Positions 1-5,314 are shown, counted from the stretch's first letter. The stretch is 5,314 nt of DNA from Holophagae bacterium (GCA_030609785.1 JAUWTC010000227.1:1-5314), one strand, 5' to 3'. Made by a program: numbers and translations. Notes: generated by a model from the letters alone, not told the origin.

Positions 1-250
1 CGGCCACCGAGATCAAGGCGCGGTCGACCGGAGGGGGAGCCAGATCGACGTCTGAGCGGACCAGAGCCGCCGTAGCTTTCTCCAGAGCCTTCGGGACAAA
101 GGCGTGTCCGTCGACTCGCTCGCCGGGAAGTGCGATGAAAAGGTCTCCGTTTCGGATGAGGCGTGAGTCAACCTCAGCGCCGGAGACGACAACGTCACCG
201 GCGCCCCGGACGACGCCACCGACGGTCCGCGCGACGGCGTCCGCGCTCAT
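1..250 (-). CDS. murF: Mur ligase N-terminal domain, probably MurF (UDP-MurNAc-tripeptide--D-Ala-D-Ala ligase), partial
   Basis: Only the first 83 codons are present; the gene runs off the left edge of the window. The reading begins [14 protein letters not shown] and continues with [19 protein letters not shown] and [11 protein letters not shown] at about residues 27-56. This is the N-terminal UDP-binding domain of the Mur ligases (DSR..pGdlF.Al.GeR.DGH.F). The opening A-V-A-x-x-V-G-G pattern followed by V-S-G-x-x-x-D-S-R fits MurF better than MurE. MurF adds D-Ala-D-Ala to the UDP-MurNAc peptide in the cytoplasm. The ATP loop (GxxGKT) lies outside the window, so activity cannot be judged. 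The start is uncertain. ATG 250 has GGAGG 11 nt upstream, GTG 256 is in frame with GGAGG at 5 nt and aligns at least as well, and ATG 304 would overlap the end of ftsI. MurE is the main alternative. Confidence 0.78.
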   Translation of the reverse strand, partial: MSADAVARTVGGVVRGAGDVVVSGAEVDSRLIRNGDLFIALPGERVDGHAFVPKALEKATAALVRSDVDLAPPPVDRALISVA

Positions 251-296
251 GCGCACGGGAGCCTCCCGGGGGCGTGAACCTCCGTGGTGCGACGCA

Positions 297-1994
297 TCAC
301 GCATCGCCTTCCGCCGATTGAGGTGGGGTGACGTTGGGCGGCAGGCCGGCCATGTGGATCGTCGCCTGTGCGACCCGGGCAAACACAGGGGCCGCAACCG
401 AGGAAGCCCAGTATGTGTTTGTTGGGTTTTCGATGGCGACGACGATCACCCACCGGGGGTCAGGCATGGGAAGGAACCCGGCAAACCAGGCTGTGTGGTG
501 GTCGTCATCAAAGGTGCCGTTTACCGCCATTTGAGCGGTTCCGGTTTTGCCGGCGGCGCGGAATCCGGGTACCTGGGCCCGAGTTCCTGTGCCTTCAACG
601 ACCACCTGCTCCAACATCGCGGCCACGCGGTCGGCCAACTGCCGATCCATCACCCGGGTCCGGGGCTGGACCCGGTCACGGGCGGAATCGGCGCGCCCTC
701 GCATGCGGTCAACCAGCCGAGGTTCAGGCAACCACCCGCCGTTGGCTATTGCCGCATAGGCCAGCGCCAGCTGGAGGGGGCTTGCGGTCAATTCCTGACC
801 CAGGGCCAGGCCGGAACGGCTCATGCTCGACCATCGTTCGACCGGCCACAGGAGGCCGGATGCTTCTGATGGGAAGCCCAGCTCAGGTCGTCGGCCGAAT
901 CCCAATCCAGTGAACACCTGCCAGAGAAAATCGTCGTCAAGGCGCTGGGCAACCTGGATGATGCCGGTATTGGACGAATGGACGATGACTTCGTCCAGGG
1001 TGTAGATGTCCGGGTCGGCGTGGTCTCGGATCCAGGTACGACCCACCCTGATGCCGCGGGCTTTGCAGTCAAAGAAGTCGTCCGGCCGGACGACGCCGGC
1101 GGCCAGACCCGCTGCTGCGATGAAGGGCTTGACTGTTGAACCCGGCTCGATGGCGGTCTGGACCGGCCGGAGGGACCAGCATTCGCTGTCGTAGTCGACG
1201 CCGGCCGAGGGCCTTTCGGAGAAGGGTGCCGACGCCAGGGCCAGGAGGTTTCCGGTGTGGGCCTCGAGGACCACGACCGAACCTCGGTGGGCGCCGGCCG
1301 ATTGCATCATGGCCAGCAGCTCGGTCTCTGCGGCATGCTGGAGCCTGGCGTCAAGCGTCAGCTCCAGATCGTATCCTGCGCGGCCCCGATGGATGCGTTC
1401 TTGCTGAAGGTTCCGGCCGTGGGCGTCTTTGACGAAGTAGCACCGGTCAGGTTCTCCGACCAGAAGGTGCTCGTAGTAGCTCTCAAGGCCGGCTCGGCCC
1501 TCGAGCCGAAGTTCCTCCTGGCCGACGAAGCCGACGACCGGGGCTGCCGTTCGGCCCAAGGGATAGACCCTCTCCCAGTGGCGAACGATGCACAGGGCGC
1601 CGCGTTCCAGCGCCTGGACCGATTGGGCGGTTTCCAGCTCTAAGCCCTTTGCCAGCCACAGGTAGCGAGGTCCGTTCTTCAGCTTGAGACTGATGTTCTC
1701 GGTCGTTTCACCGAGCAGGGAGGCGGCTGCGGCGGCGAATAACTTGGGATATTCCAGGTGACGCTGGTCTACCTGCAGGGCCCAGCGGCGGGAGGAGGTG
1801 GCCAAGACGTAGCCGTCTGAGCTCAAGATTCGCCCGCGGGGTCCCTGGATCTCGATCATCTTCTCCTGTTGTTCGAAGGCCTCGGAGGTCCAGCGCTGAT
1901 GGTCCAGGACCGAAACCTGTGCCGAGCGGCCGAGGACGGTGACCGCTCCGCCGGCCAGGGCGAGGATCACGATCAGGAGGCGAGCCCGGTTCAC
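297..1994 (-). CDS. ftsI: Septal peptidoglycan transpeptidase FtsI / PBP3 (class B penicillin-binding protein)
   Basis: This 565-residue protein has one N-terminal membrane helix (about residues 5-22), which anchors it with the rest in the periplasm. A PBP dimerisation region follows, opening with [15 protein letters not shown] (51-65). The usual DR of the RGxIxDRxGxxLA box is SS here. The transpeptidase domain has all three active-site motifs: STVK with nucleophile Ser286 (EPGSTVKPF), SSN at 340-342 and KTGT at 483-486. The segment [17 protein letters not shown] (394-410) is also typical. There are no PASTA domains, and the length matches Gram-negative-type FtsI. The family cross-links peptide stems at the division septum with FtsW. 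The GTG start overlaps the ftsL stop as GTGA with only a weak GGGG upstream, so translation is probably coupled. A sporulation or elongation PBP is less likely given the position after ftsL. Confidence 0.95.
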   Translation of the reverse strand: MNRARLLIVILALAGGAVTVLGRSAQVSVLDHQRWTSEAFEQQEKMIEIQGPRGRILSSDGYVLATSSRRWALQVDQRHLEYPKLFAAAAASLLGETTENISLKLKNGPRYLWLAKGLELETAQSVQALERGALCIVRHWERVYPLGRTAAPVVGFVGQEELRLEGRAGLESYYEHLLVGEPDRCYFVKDAHGRNLQQERIHRGRAGYDLELTLDARLQHAAETELLAMMQSAGAHRGSVVVLEAHTGNLLALASAPFSERPSAGVDYDSECWSLRPVQTAIEPGSTVKPFIAAAGLAAGVVRPDDFFDCKARGIRVGRTWIRDHADPDIYTLDEVIVHSSNTGIIQVAQRLDDDFLWQVFTGLGFGRRPELGFPSEASGLLWPVERWSSMSRSGLALGQELTASPLQLALAYAAIANGGWLPEPRLVDRMRGRADSARDRVQPRTRVMDRQLADRVAAMLEQVVVEGTGTRAQVPGFRAAGKTGTAQMAVNGTFDDDHHTAWFAGFLPMPDPRWVIVVAIENPTNTYWASSVAAPVFARVAQATIHMAGLPPNVTPPQSAEGDA

Positions 1995-2329
1995 CGCCGG
2001 GCCCCGTCGTCGGCGGAGACGGTGGACGCAGTAGGGGGCACCAAGCCCAATCGGCCGGCTTCGAGAGTCAGCGACTCTGGGGCTCGGAGTTCGTGCATGC
2101 GAGCCTCGAGATCTCGGGCCTGGTGCTCGAGAATTTCAACGTCGGATCGAAGTCGGACGAGATCGTAGTGAATGGAGACGCTCTGCAACCGCGGCCATCC
2201 GATCATGGCCAGGGTCAGGGCCAAGGCCAGCGAAAACAGGCCCAGGAGGGCGAATGCCAGAGGCCACTTCCGGTCTCGTTGAGCCGTGATGTGGCGGTTG
2301 GTCGGCAGGAGAATCGGGCGCTGGTTCAC
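1991..2329 (-). CDS. ftsL: Cell division protein FtsL (FtsL/DivIC type)
   Basis: This is a 112-residue bitopic protein. It has a basic cytoplasmic tail (1-21), one hydrophobic helix (about 22-44, WPLAFALLGLFSLALAL) and a periplasmic heptad-rich coiled coil (about 48-82). It ends with PESLTLEAGRLGLVPP (84-99), a segment typical of FtsL/DivIC proteins. Sequence conservation in this family is low, so the call rests on topology, size and position between rsmH and ftsI. FtsL partners DivIC/FtsB and FtsQ in the divisome and helps activate FtsWI. The GTG start overlaps the rsmH stop (GTGA), with GGAG at 2337-2340, 7 nt upstream. Its own stop overlaps the ftsI start in the same way. Confidence 0.87.
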   Translation of the reverse strand: MNQRPILLPTNRHITAQRDRKWPLAFALLGLFSLALALTLAMIGWPRLQSVSIHYDLVRLRSDVEILEHQARDLEARMHELRAPESLTLEAGRLGLVPPTASTVSADDGARR

Positions 2330-3264
2330 CCTGAATCTCCAAGACGCTCGGCGATGCGAAGCCGTGCGGAACGAGCTCGCGGGTTGTTTTCGACTTCCTC
2401 GTCCGAGGGCCGTATGGGACGCCGTGTCAGAACGCGGACCAGGGCCGGCGCAACGTGTTCCGAGGCGGGTGGGCCCGGAGGCATCGGCGTCCTGCCTTCC
2501 AGGCGACGCAGTGTGTGTTTGACGATGCGGTCCTCGAGCGAGTGGAATGAAATCACGCCGATCTTGCCTGCGGGGGCCAATGCACGGACCGCCGGCTCGA
2601 GGAAGGCCTCCAACTGGCCGAGTTCGTCATTGACGGCAATCCTCAAAGCCTGAAATGTCCGGGTGGCAGGGTGGATCTTGGATCCCGGTCTGCGCCCGAG
2701 AACGCCCTGGACCAGATGGCTGAGTTCTGCGGTCGTCTCGATCGGTTTGGTTTCCCGGCGCCGCACCAGTGCGCGCACGATCGCGCGAGCCCTACGTTCC
2801 TCGCCGTAATCCCAGAGAATTCGCATCAGCGCCTCCGGTTCCGCCGTGTTGACCAGATCGGCAGCTGAGGAGCCACTGGTGCCCATCCGCATGTCCAACG
2901 GTCCGTCTGCGGAGAACGAAAATCCGCGGTCGGGCGAATCCAGCTGCAAAGAGGAACACCCGAGGTCCGCAAGGACCGCCACAGGCGAGGGGGAGCCGGT
3001 GGCGGCCAGGACCTCGGGCATCCGGGCAAACGGGCTACAGACCAATGTTGTTCGGTCGGCGAATGCTTCGAGACGCAGGCGAGTGTGGTCGAGAGCCTGG
3101 GGGTCGCGATCCAGGCCGAGCAGAGAACAATCCGGGTAGGTAGCGAGGAGGGCCTGGGCGTGGCCGCCGAGACCGATGGTGGCATCAACGAGCAGACCCG
3201 GGGCCGGAGGCTGGAGACCTGAGACAACCTCCCCGAGGAGGACCGGTAGATGGAGCTCGGGCAC
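2326..3264 (-). CDS. rsmH: 16S rRNA (cytosine-1402-N4)-methyltransferase RsmH (MraW)
   Basis: This cytoplasmic SAM-dependent enzyme methylates N4 of C1402 in the 16S rRNA decoding centre. At 312 residues it is the normal family length. Visible motifs, in order, are HLPVLLGEVV (5-14), DATIGLGGHAQALL (27-40, the SAM loop), LDRDPQAL (51-58), ADLGCSSLQLD (99-109), DRGFSFSADGPLDMRM (112-127), HPATRTFQALRIAVNDEL (198-215), SFHSLEDRIVK (239-249) and NPRARSARLR (294-303). Nothing essential appears to be missing. The start is GTG 3264, set by GGAGG at 3271-3275 with 6-nt spacing, and it gives the expected distance to HxPVLL. The gene begins 12 nt after the mraZ stop and overlaps ftsL by 4 nt, placing it in the mraZ-led operon. 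Confidence 0.97.
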   Translation of the reverse strand: MPELHLPVLLGEVVSGLQPPAPGLLVDATIGLGGHAQALLATYPDCSLLGLDRDPQALDHTRLRLEAFADRTTLVCSPFARMPEVLAATGSPSPVAVLADLGCSSLQLDSPDRGFSFSADGPLDMRMGTSGSSAADLVNTAEPEALMRILWDYGEERRARAIVRALVRRRETKPIETTAELSHLVQGVLGRRPGSKIHPATRTFQALRIAVNDELGQLEAFLEPAVRALAPAGKIGVISFHSLEDRIVKHTLRRLEGRTPMPPGPPASEHVAPALVRVLTRRPIRPSDEEVENNPRARSARLRIAERLGDSG

Positions 3265-3270
3265 CGGCGT

Positions 3271-3275
3271 CCTCC
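3271..3275 (-). promoter_or_regulatory. Ribosome binding site of rsmH
   Basis: A perfect GGAGG on the minus strand lies 6 nt before GTG 3264, just inside the short gap after the mraZ stop (3277-3279). It decides the GTG start. An ATG at 3275-3277 overlaps the mraZ stop but is out of frame. Confidence 0.85.
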
Positions 3276-3276
3276 A

Positions 3277-3720
3277 TCACAACTCCAGTTGGGCCAGCTC
3301 TTCAAGTTCTTCATCGCTCAGAGAATCGTCCTTCAAGATTTCTGCCGCCCGATGTCTGCGAGTGATCACCAAATGGTTGATTCGTCCGGAAACGACCACT
3401 TCGCCTTCCATATCGACTATTGTTCGGAGAAGGGCTGGGATGACGATTCGGCCGTGGTCGTCAAGTTCCAGCAATTGGCCGTAGTTGACCCGCTCCACCA
3501 GTTTTCGAATGGCCGGCTTGAAGGCGCTCTTGGAGAGGAGGCGTTCTTCGAAAACCTCCCACACGGCCAGGGGGTAGATACTCAGTTCATTGGGAAAGAG
3601 GGAACAGACATAGACTTCACGCCCATAGCCCGATTCCATCTGCTCACGCAACCGTGCCGGGAGCTTGACGCGTCCCTTAACATCGACGGTAGCGGGGAAG
3701 CCCCCTCTGAATCGTTCCAT
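3277..3720 (-). CDS. mraZ: Transcriptional regulator MraZ
   Basis: MraZ is a ring-forming DNA-binding protein that usually represses its own dcw operon. From ATG 3720 the protein has 147 residues, the usual family length. It contains two AbrB-like half-domains with the hallmark DxxGRxxxP: DVKGRVKLPARLR at 13-25 and DDHGRIVIPALLR at 87-99. The protein opens MERFRGGFPATVD, matching the common family start. The open frame continues upstream to an ATG at 3804. That longer start would add 28 residues foreign to the family and would lie upstream of the predicted transcription start (about 3797). ATG 3720 also has GAGG at 3726-3729, 5 nt away. The tail after residue 128 is acidic (DDSLSDEELEELAQLEL) and slightly unusual. 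MraZ is first in the operon, 12 nt before rsmH. Confidence 0.96.
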   Translation of the reverse strand: MERFRGGFPATVDVKGRVKLPARLREQMESGYGREVYVCSLFPNELSIYPLAVWEVFEERLLSKSAFKPAIRKLVERVNYGQLLELDDHGRIVIPALLRTIVDMEGEVVVSGRINHLVITRRHRAAEILKDDSLSDEELEELAQLEL

Positions 3721-3765
3721 AACCCCCTCGGCCGTCCGCGATAGACCCTCCGAATTACCCGAAAA

Positions 3766-3800
3766 ACCACGACGGACCATGTTGGACCACTTCTGACCAC
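3766..3800 (-). promoter_or_regulatory. MraZ operator: four TGGT boxes at exact 10-bp spacing
   Basis: On the minus strand GTGGT, GTGGT, ATGGT and GTGGT occur at 3796-3800, 3786-3790, 3776-3780 and 3766-3770, each exactly 10 bp apart. Known MraZ operators are arrays of short G-rich TGG boxes about one helical turn apart upstream of mraZ. The array covers the predicted transcription start and initially transcribed region, which fits autorepression. The match is by spacing, position and motif, not by experiment. Confidence 0.88.
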
Positions 3801-3803
3801 TCA

Positions 3804-3832
3804 ATCATGAAGGCTGTTGGGGGCTGTGTCAA
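3804..3832 (-). promoter_or_regulatory. sigma70-type promoter of the mraZ (dcw) operon
   Basis: On the minus strand a perfect -35 TTGACA (3827-3832) is followed by a 17-bp spacer and CATGAT (3804-3809), a 4/6 match to the -10 consensus. Transcription would start near 3797, giving a leader of about 77 nt before ATG 3720 and running into the MraZ boxes. This also argues against the longer mraZ start at 3804. Confidence 0.75.
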
Positions 3833-3855
3833 GGGGATATTGGCGACTTTTTCAG

Positions 3856-3954
3856 TCCATCAGGGCCTGCCGGGACGTCATATCTCGGGAGCGCCCTTTC
3901 CGACGGGACGTGCGGTCCTTAGAGCGCCCCTCCCGGACGGGACGTGCCATCTTT
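3856..3954 (+). repeat. Tandem 33-bp repeat, about 2.5 units
   Basis: Two good units, 3889-3921 and 3922-3954, share GAGCGCCC, then CGGGACGTG at the same register and end in a T-rich triplet. The preceding 33 bp (3856-3888) keep only the CGGGACGT core in register, so this is a decayed unit. A further unit is found in copy B at 5071-5103. The second unit leads directly into the first hairpin arm of copy A. There are no spacers of the CRISPR type. Confidence 0.7.
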
Positions 3955-4162
3955 GACTTTGTCCTCAAGGTCTCCTCCCAAATTTGAGGAATGTCGCGGA
4001 CAAAGTCTAAGGTGGCAATCCACGGGGAACGCCTCGGCAATTGAATCTCGGCCAACGCCGTAGGCCGCCGAGGCCATTTTCCTCAAGGGGCTGTGTTCTC
4101 CCGGGTCTGACACTGACCCCCCTTGAGGGAAATGGCCGAGCGGGGTCGCGAAGCGGACCCGC
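3889..4162 (+). repeat. Structured repeat element, copy A (possible plus-strand RNA)
   Basis: No convincing protein gene lies here. The element has two 33-bp units and then three hairpins. H1 pairs 3946-3964 with 3998-4016: 18 of 19 positions pair, with one T-G wobble and one T-T mismatch. H2 pairs 4072-4090 with 4119-4137: all 19 positions pair, including one T-G wobble, around a 28-nt loop. H3 pairs 4140-4149 with 4153-4162 around a GAA loop, with one G-A mismatch. Between H1 and H2 lie segments almost identical to copy B (4014-4037 and 4054-4073). They include CCTCGG (4032-4037) and its complement CCGAGG (4068-4073), which may close a further stem. The same architecture returns in copy B. 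No known RNA family or insertion sequence is recognised. H2 lacks a T tract, so it is not an intrinsic terminator. No clear plus-strand promoter was found upstream. Confidence 0.75.
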
Positions 4163-4300
4163 AGGCCGGGGATGGGAGACAGGGGCCGGGGCAACGTCAG
4201 TTGGCAGCGTCCGTTCACAGCGACCGCGACGGCGGCGTCCATAAACCGCAGCGGTGACCGCGACCGCGTCCGTGATCCGCATCCCCAGACGCCGTGATCT
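4163..4300. other. GC-rich spacer with short direct repeats
   Basis: No gene is seen between copy A and the mazF stop. GGCCGGGG occurs twice 20 bp apart (4164-4171 and 4184-4191). GCGACCGCGAC (4220-4230) is nearly repeated as GTGACCGCGAC (4254-4264), and both are followed shortly by CGTCC. ACCGC-A-GCGGT (4245-4255) is a small palindrome. No intrinsic terminator for mazF, that is, a hairpin followed by a T run on the minus strand, is visible. Confidence 0.5.
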
Positions 4301-4654
4301 TCAGCCGAATTGTCCGGGAAGGTCCAGAGTGATCAGCAGGGCACGATCGAGGAGAACCATCGTGGCCGGCGACAGTACACCCCAATGGCGCGTGAGACGG
4401 TCTCCGGCGATCGCGCGCACCTGCTCGCACAAGGCGATCGAGTCCGCAGTGAGCCCACCATCGGGCGCGGTGATAAGGACCTGGCTCGGATAGATTTTCC
4501 GTCCCCTTGACCATGAAGTGCACGGCACGGCGATTACCACAGGGCTCGACCGGTTGATGGCGTCGCGGCTGACAATCACCACGGGCCGGGATCCTGACTG
4601 CTCCGAGCCCTTGGTTGGGTCGAGATTGGCGAGATAGACGTCTCCGCGTTTCAC
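4301..4654 (-). CDS. mazF: MazF/PemK-family mRNA endoribonuclease toxin
   Basis: This 117-residue protein has the full MazF/PemK fold signature. It opens with MKRGDVYLANLDPTKGSEQS and continues with GSRPVVIVS (21-29), VPCTSW (43-48) and LTADSIALCEQVRAI (68-82). Arg23 and Thr46 match the catalytic Arg and Thr of Bacillus MazF (R25, T48), so the enzyme should be active. The family cuts mRNA at short sequence motifs; the motif here cannot be read from the protein. The GTG start overlaps the antitoxin stop (GTGA) with no clear ribosome binding site, so toxin synthesis is probably coupled to the antitoxin. The length is typical and there is no truncation. A chromosomal TA module with roles in stress or island stability is likely, but that role is inferred. 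Confidence 0.94.
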   Translation of the reverse strand: MKRGDVYLANLDPTKGSEQSGSRPVVIVSRDAINRSSPVVIAVPCTSWSRGRKIYPSQVLITAPDGGLTADSIALCEQVRAIAGDRLTRHWGVLSPATMVLLDRALLITLDLPGQFG

Positions 4655-4923
4655 GAGTCAGGCTCGGCCGCTCGAAGAGTCTCCCGGTCGGCATATTCAT
4701 ATTCACGGCAGATCCGTTTGCTCTCCCGCTGATAAAGTTCGTCTTCGGCCATGGCTTCGAACTCGTTGTCGATGGCTTCGCGCTGCATACGCTCAAGCTC
4801 ATGACGGATAGCAGCGGCGATGAATTCGTTCCGACTGACGACTCGCCCCGCTCGAACCGCTTCATCGACATTCCCGAGCAACTCAACCGGGATGGCCAGC
4901 GTTGTGCGTATCTTCTGCGTCAA
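4651..4923 (-). CDS. Ribbon-helix-helix antitoxin partnered with MazF
   Basis: This is a 90-residue protein. The N-terminal half looks like a ribbon-helix-helix DNA-binding domain: strand KIRTTLAIP (4-12), helix 12-25, and helix about 30-47 opening with SRNEF (30-34). The C-terminal half (48-90) is rich in Glu, Asp and Arg, as expected for a segment that wraps and blocks the toxin. The family binds the operon promoter as a dimer and represses it, more strongly with toxin bound. The start is TTG 4923, an uncommon codon, chosen because GGAGG (4929-4933) sits 5 nt upstream and the RHH strand begins right after it. The gene overlaps mazF by 4 nt. It could be named mazE-like or CopG-like, but no specific orthologue is recognised. 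Confidence 0.9.
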   Translation of the reverse strand: MTQKIRTTLAIPVELLGNVDEAVRAGRVVSRNEFIAAAIRHELERMQREAIDNEFEAMAEDELYQRESKRICREYEYADRETLRAAEPDS

Positions 4924-4928
4924 ACGAG

Positions 4929-4933
4929 CCTCC
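4929..4933 (-). promoter_or_regulatory. Ribosome binding site of the antitoxin gene
   Basis: GGAGG on the minus strand lies 5 nt before TTG 4923. It supports a TTG start for the antitoxin. No ATG or GTG with a comparable site fits the ribbon-helix-helix start. Confidence 0.8.
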
Positions 4934-4941
4934 GATCAAGA

Positions 4942-4970
4942 CATCATAAATGATGCCATTTCTGTTGCAA
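4942..4970 (-). promoter_or_regulatory. Promoter and palindromic operator of the toxin-antitoxin operon
   Basis: On the minus strand, -35 TTGCAA (4965-4970, 4/6) and -10 TATGAT (4943-4948, 5/6) are separated by 16 bp. The start would be near 4936, giving a leader of about 13 nt. The inverted repeat CATCAT-AA-ATGATG (4942-4955) covers the -10 box. This is a natural binding site for the RHH antitoxin and would give autorepression. The region is clearly AT-richer than its surroundings. Confidence 0.72.
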
Positions 4971-5070
4971 GAATAGCATACAATCCTGTCGTGAGGTCCA
5001 ATAACCGAGAGCGCCCCTGCCGCCTGACGCGGTCGCTGTCCCTGACCCCGACGACCATGCTGGAAACCAA
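4971..5070. other. Intergenic stretch before copy B
   Basis: No gene is seen. GAGCGCCCCTGCCGCC begins at 5009 and resembles the start of the 33-bp unit, and CCCGACGAC (5046-5054) resembles its core. These may be decayed units leading into copy B, but the match is weak. Confidence 0.35.
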
Positions 5071-5308
5071 GAGCGCCCTCTCCAACGGGGCGTGCGGTCC
5101 TTGATGTTGTCCTGAGCTACCCTTCCGATTTGAACGACGATGCGGACAACGTCAAGGGGGGCAACCCACGGCGAACGCCTCGGGAAAGGAGTCCCGGCTG
5201 ACGGCGTAGGCCGCCGAGGTCATTTCCCGGAGGGGCGAGATCCTCCCTGTCCCTGAAATGCCGCCCCTCCGGGAAATGATCGAGCGGGAGTGCCGTGAGG
5301 CGCTCCCG
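5071..5308 (+). repeat. Structured repeat element, copy B (possible plus-strand RNA)
   Basis: This is a diverged, same-orientation copy of the element at 3889-4162, about 1.15 kb away. It holds one 33-bp unit (5071-5103) and the same three hairpins. H1 pairs 5094-5112 with 5144-5162: 17 of 19 positions pair, with two T-G wobbles and two G-G mismatches. H2 pairs 5218-5237 with 5262-5281: all 20 positions pair, with one G-T wobble, around a 24-nt loop. H3 pairs 5285-5294 with 5299-5308 around a GTGA loop, a GNRA tetraloop. Between H1 and H2, 5160-5183 matches copy A at 22 of 24 positions and 5200-5219 matches at 18 of 20, including the CCTCGG/CCGAGG pair (5178-5183, 5214-5219). The element may continue past the window, which ends at 5314. 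No protein gene or known RNA family is recognised. Confidence 0.75.
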
Positions 5309-5314
5309 AAGGCC

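Noticed and set aside
135..869. Plus-strand frame of 244 codons opposite ftsI
   Set aside because: It is an antisense shadow of ftsI, which has all active-site motifs. The frame has Arg/Gly/Pro-rich composition and no family pattern.
3800..3888. Plus-strand promoter for copy A
   Set aside because: Only poor matches, such as GATATT near 3836 without a well-placed -35, were seen. They are not enough to claim a promoter.
3856..3954. CRISPR array
   Set aside because: The 33-bp units follow each other directly with no unique spacers, there are only two or three, and no cas gene is in the window.
3852..4055. Minus-strand open frame of 67 codons with basic repeats (KDRTSRRKGRS) over copy A
   Set aside because: The basic repeats are just the 33-bp units read in frame. 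Copy B does not keep the frame along its length, while it does keep the hairpins.
4072..4137. H2 of copy A as a transcription terminator for mazF or mraZ
   Set aside because: It has a long loop (28 nt) and no T tract on either strand, and it recurs in copy B with the same surroundings. It is part of the repeat element.
3919..4282. Other minus-strand frames of 91-107 codons over copy A and the GC-rich spacer
   Set aside because: The composition is Pro/Arg/Gly-rich as expected for GC-rich non-coding DNA. There is no family pattern, and the frames are not conserved in copy B.
4215..4886. Minus-strand frame of 223 codons overlapping the TA genes
   Set aside because: It overlaps two well-supported genes in another frame and its sequence is low-complexity Arg/Ser/Pro with no recognisable domain.
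3889..5308. Copies A and B as terminal inverted repeats of an insertion sequence around the TA operon
   Set aside because: The copies are in the same orientation, not inverted. No transposase is present and no target-site duplication could be made out.

Overview
The window is high-GC bacterial DNA with two parts. Positions 1-3832 hold the start of a division and cell-wall (dcw) cluster, all on the minus strand. Positions 3833-5314 are an accessory stretch with one toxin-antitoxin operon and two copies of an unusual structured repeat. Gram-negative-type gene content (a class B PBP with no PASTA domains) and the style of MraZ and RsmH suggest an Acidobacteriota-like organism. That is only a guess from residue patterns; the phylum cannot be fixed from this sequence.

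The dcw part is read from right to left. A good sigma70-type promoter (3804-3832) and four exactly 10-bp-spaced TGGT boxes (3766-3800), the expected MraZ operator, precede mraZ. Then follow rsmH, ftsL, ftsI and the first 83 codons of a Mur ligase that looks like murF. rsmH/ftsL and ftsL/ftsI overlap by GTGA, so the cluster is tightly coupled. MraZ should control the operon, RsmH methylates 16S rRNA, and FtsL and FtsI belong to the divisome that makes septal peptidoglycan. The Mur ligase makes the precursor. The murE gene usually found between ftsI and murF is not there.

The accessory part holds a minus-strand operon of a ribbon-helix-helix antitoxin and a MazF/PemK-type endoribonuclease toxin (4301-4923), with its own promoter and a palindrome on the -10 box. 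On either side, in the same orientation, lies a diverged copy of a repeat of about 240-275 bp (copy A about 3889-4162, copy B about 5071-5308). Each copy contains three strong hairpins in the same order with the same conserved segments between them. The two copies differ at many stem positions, but the changes are compensatory, and every G-T wobble pair fits only the plus strand. This is what a structured RNA, or a structured single-stranded DNA, made from the plus strand would look like. I do not recognise it as a known family. It is the most interesting object in the window.
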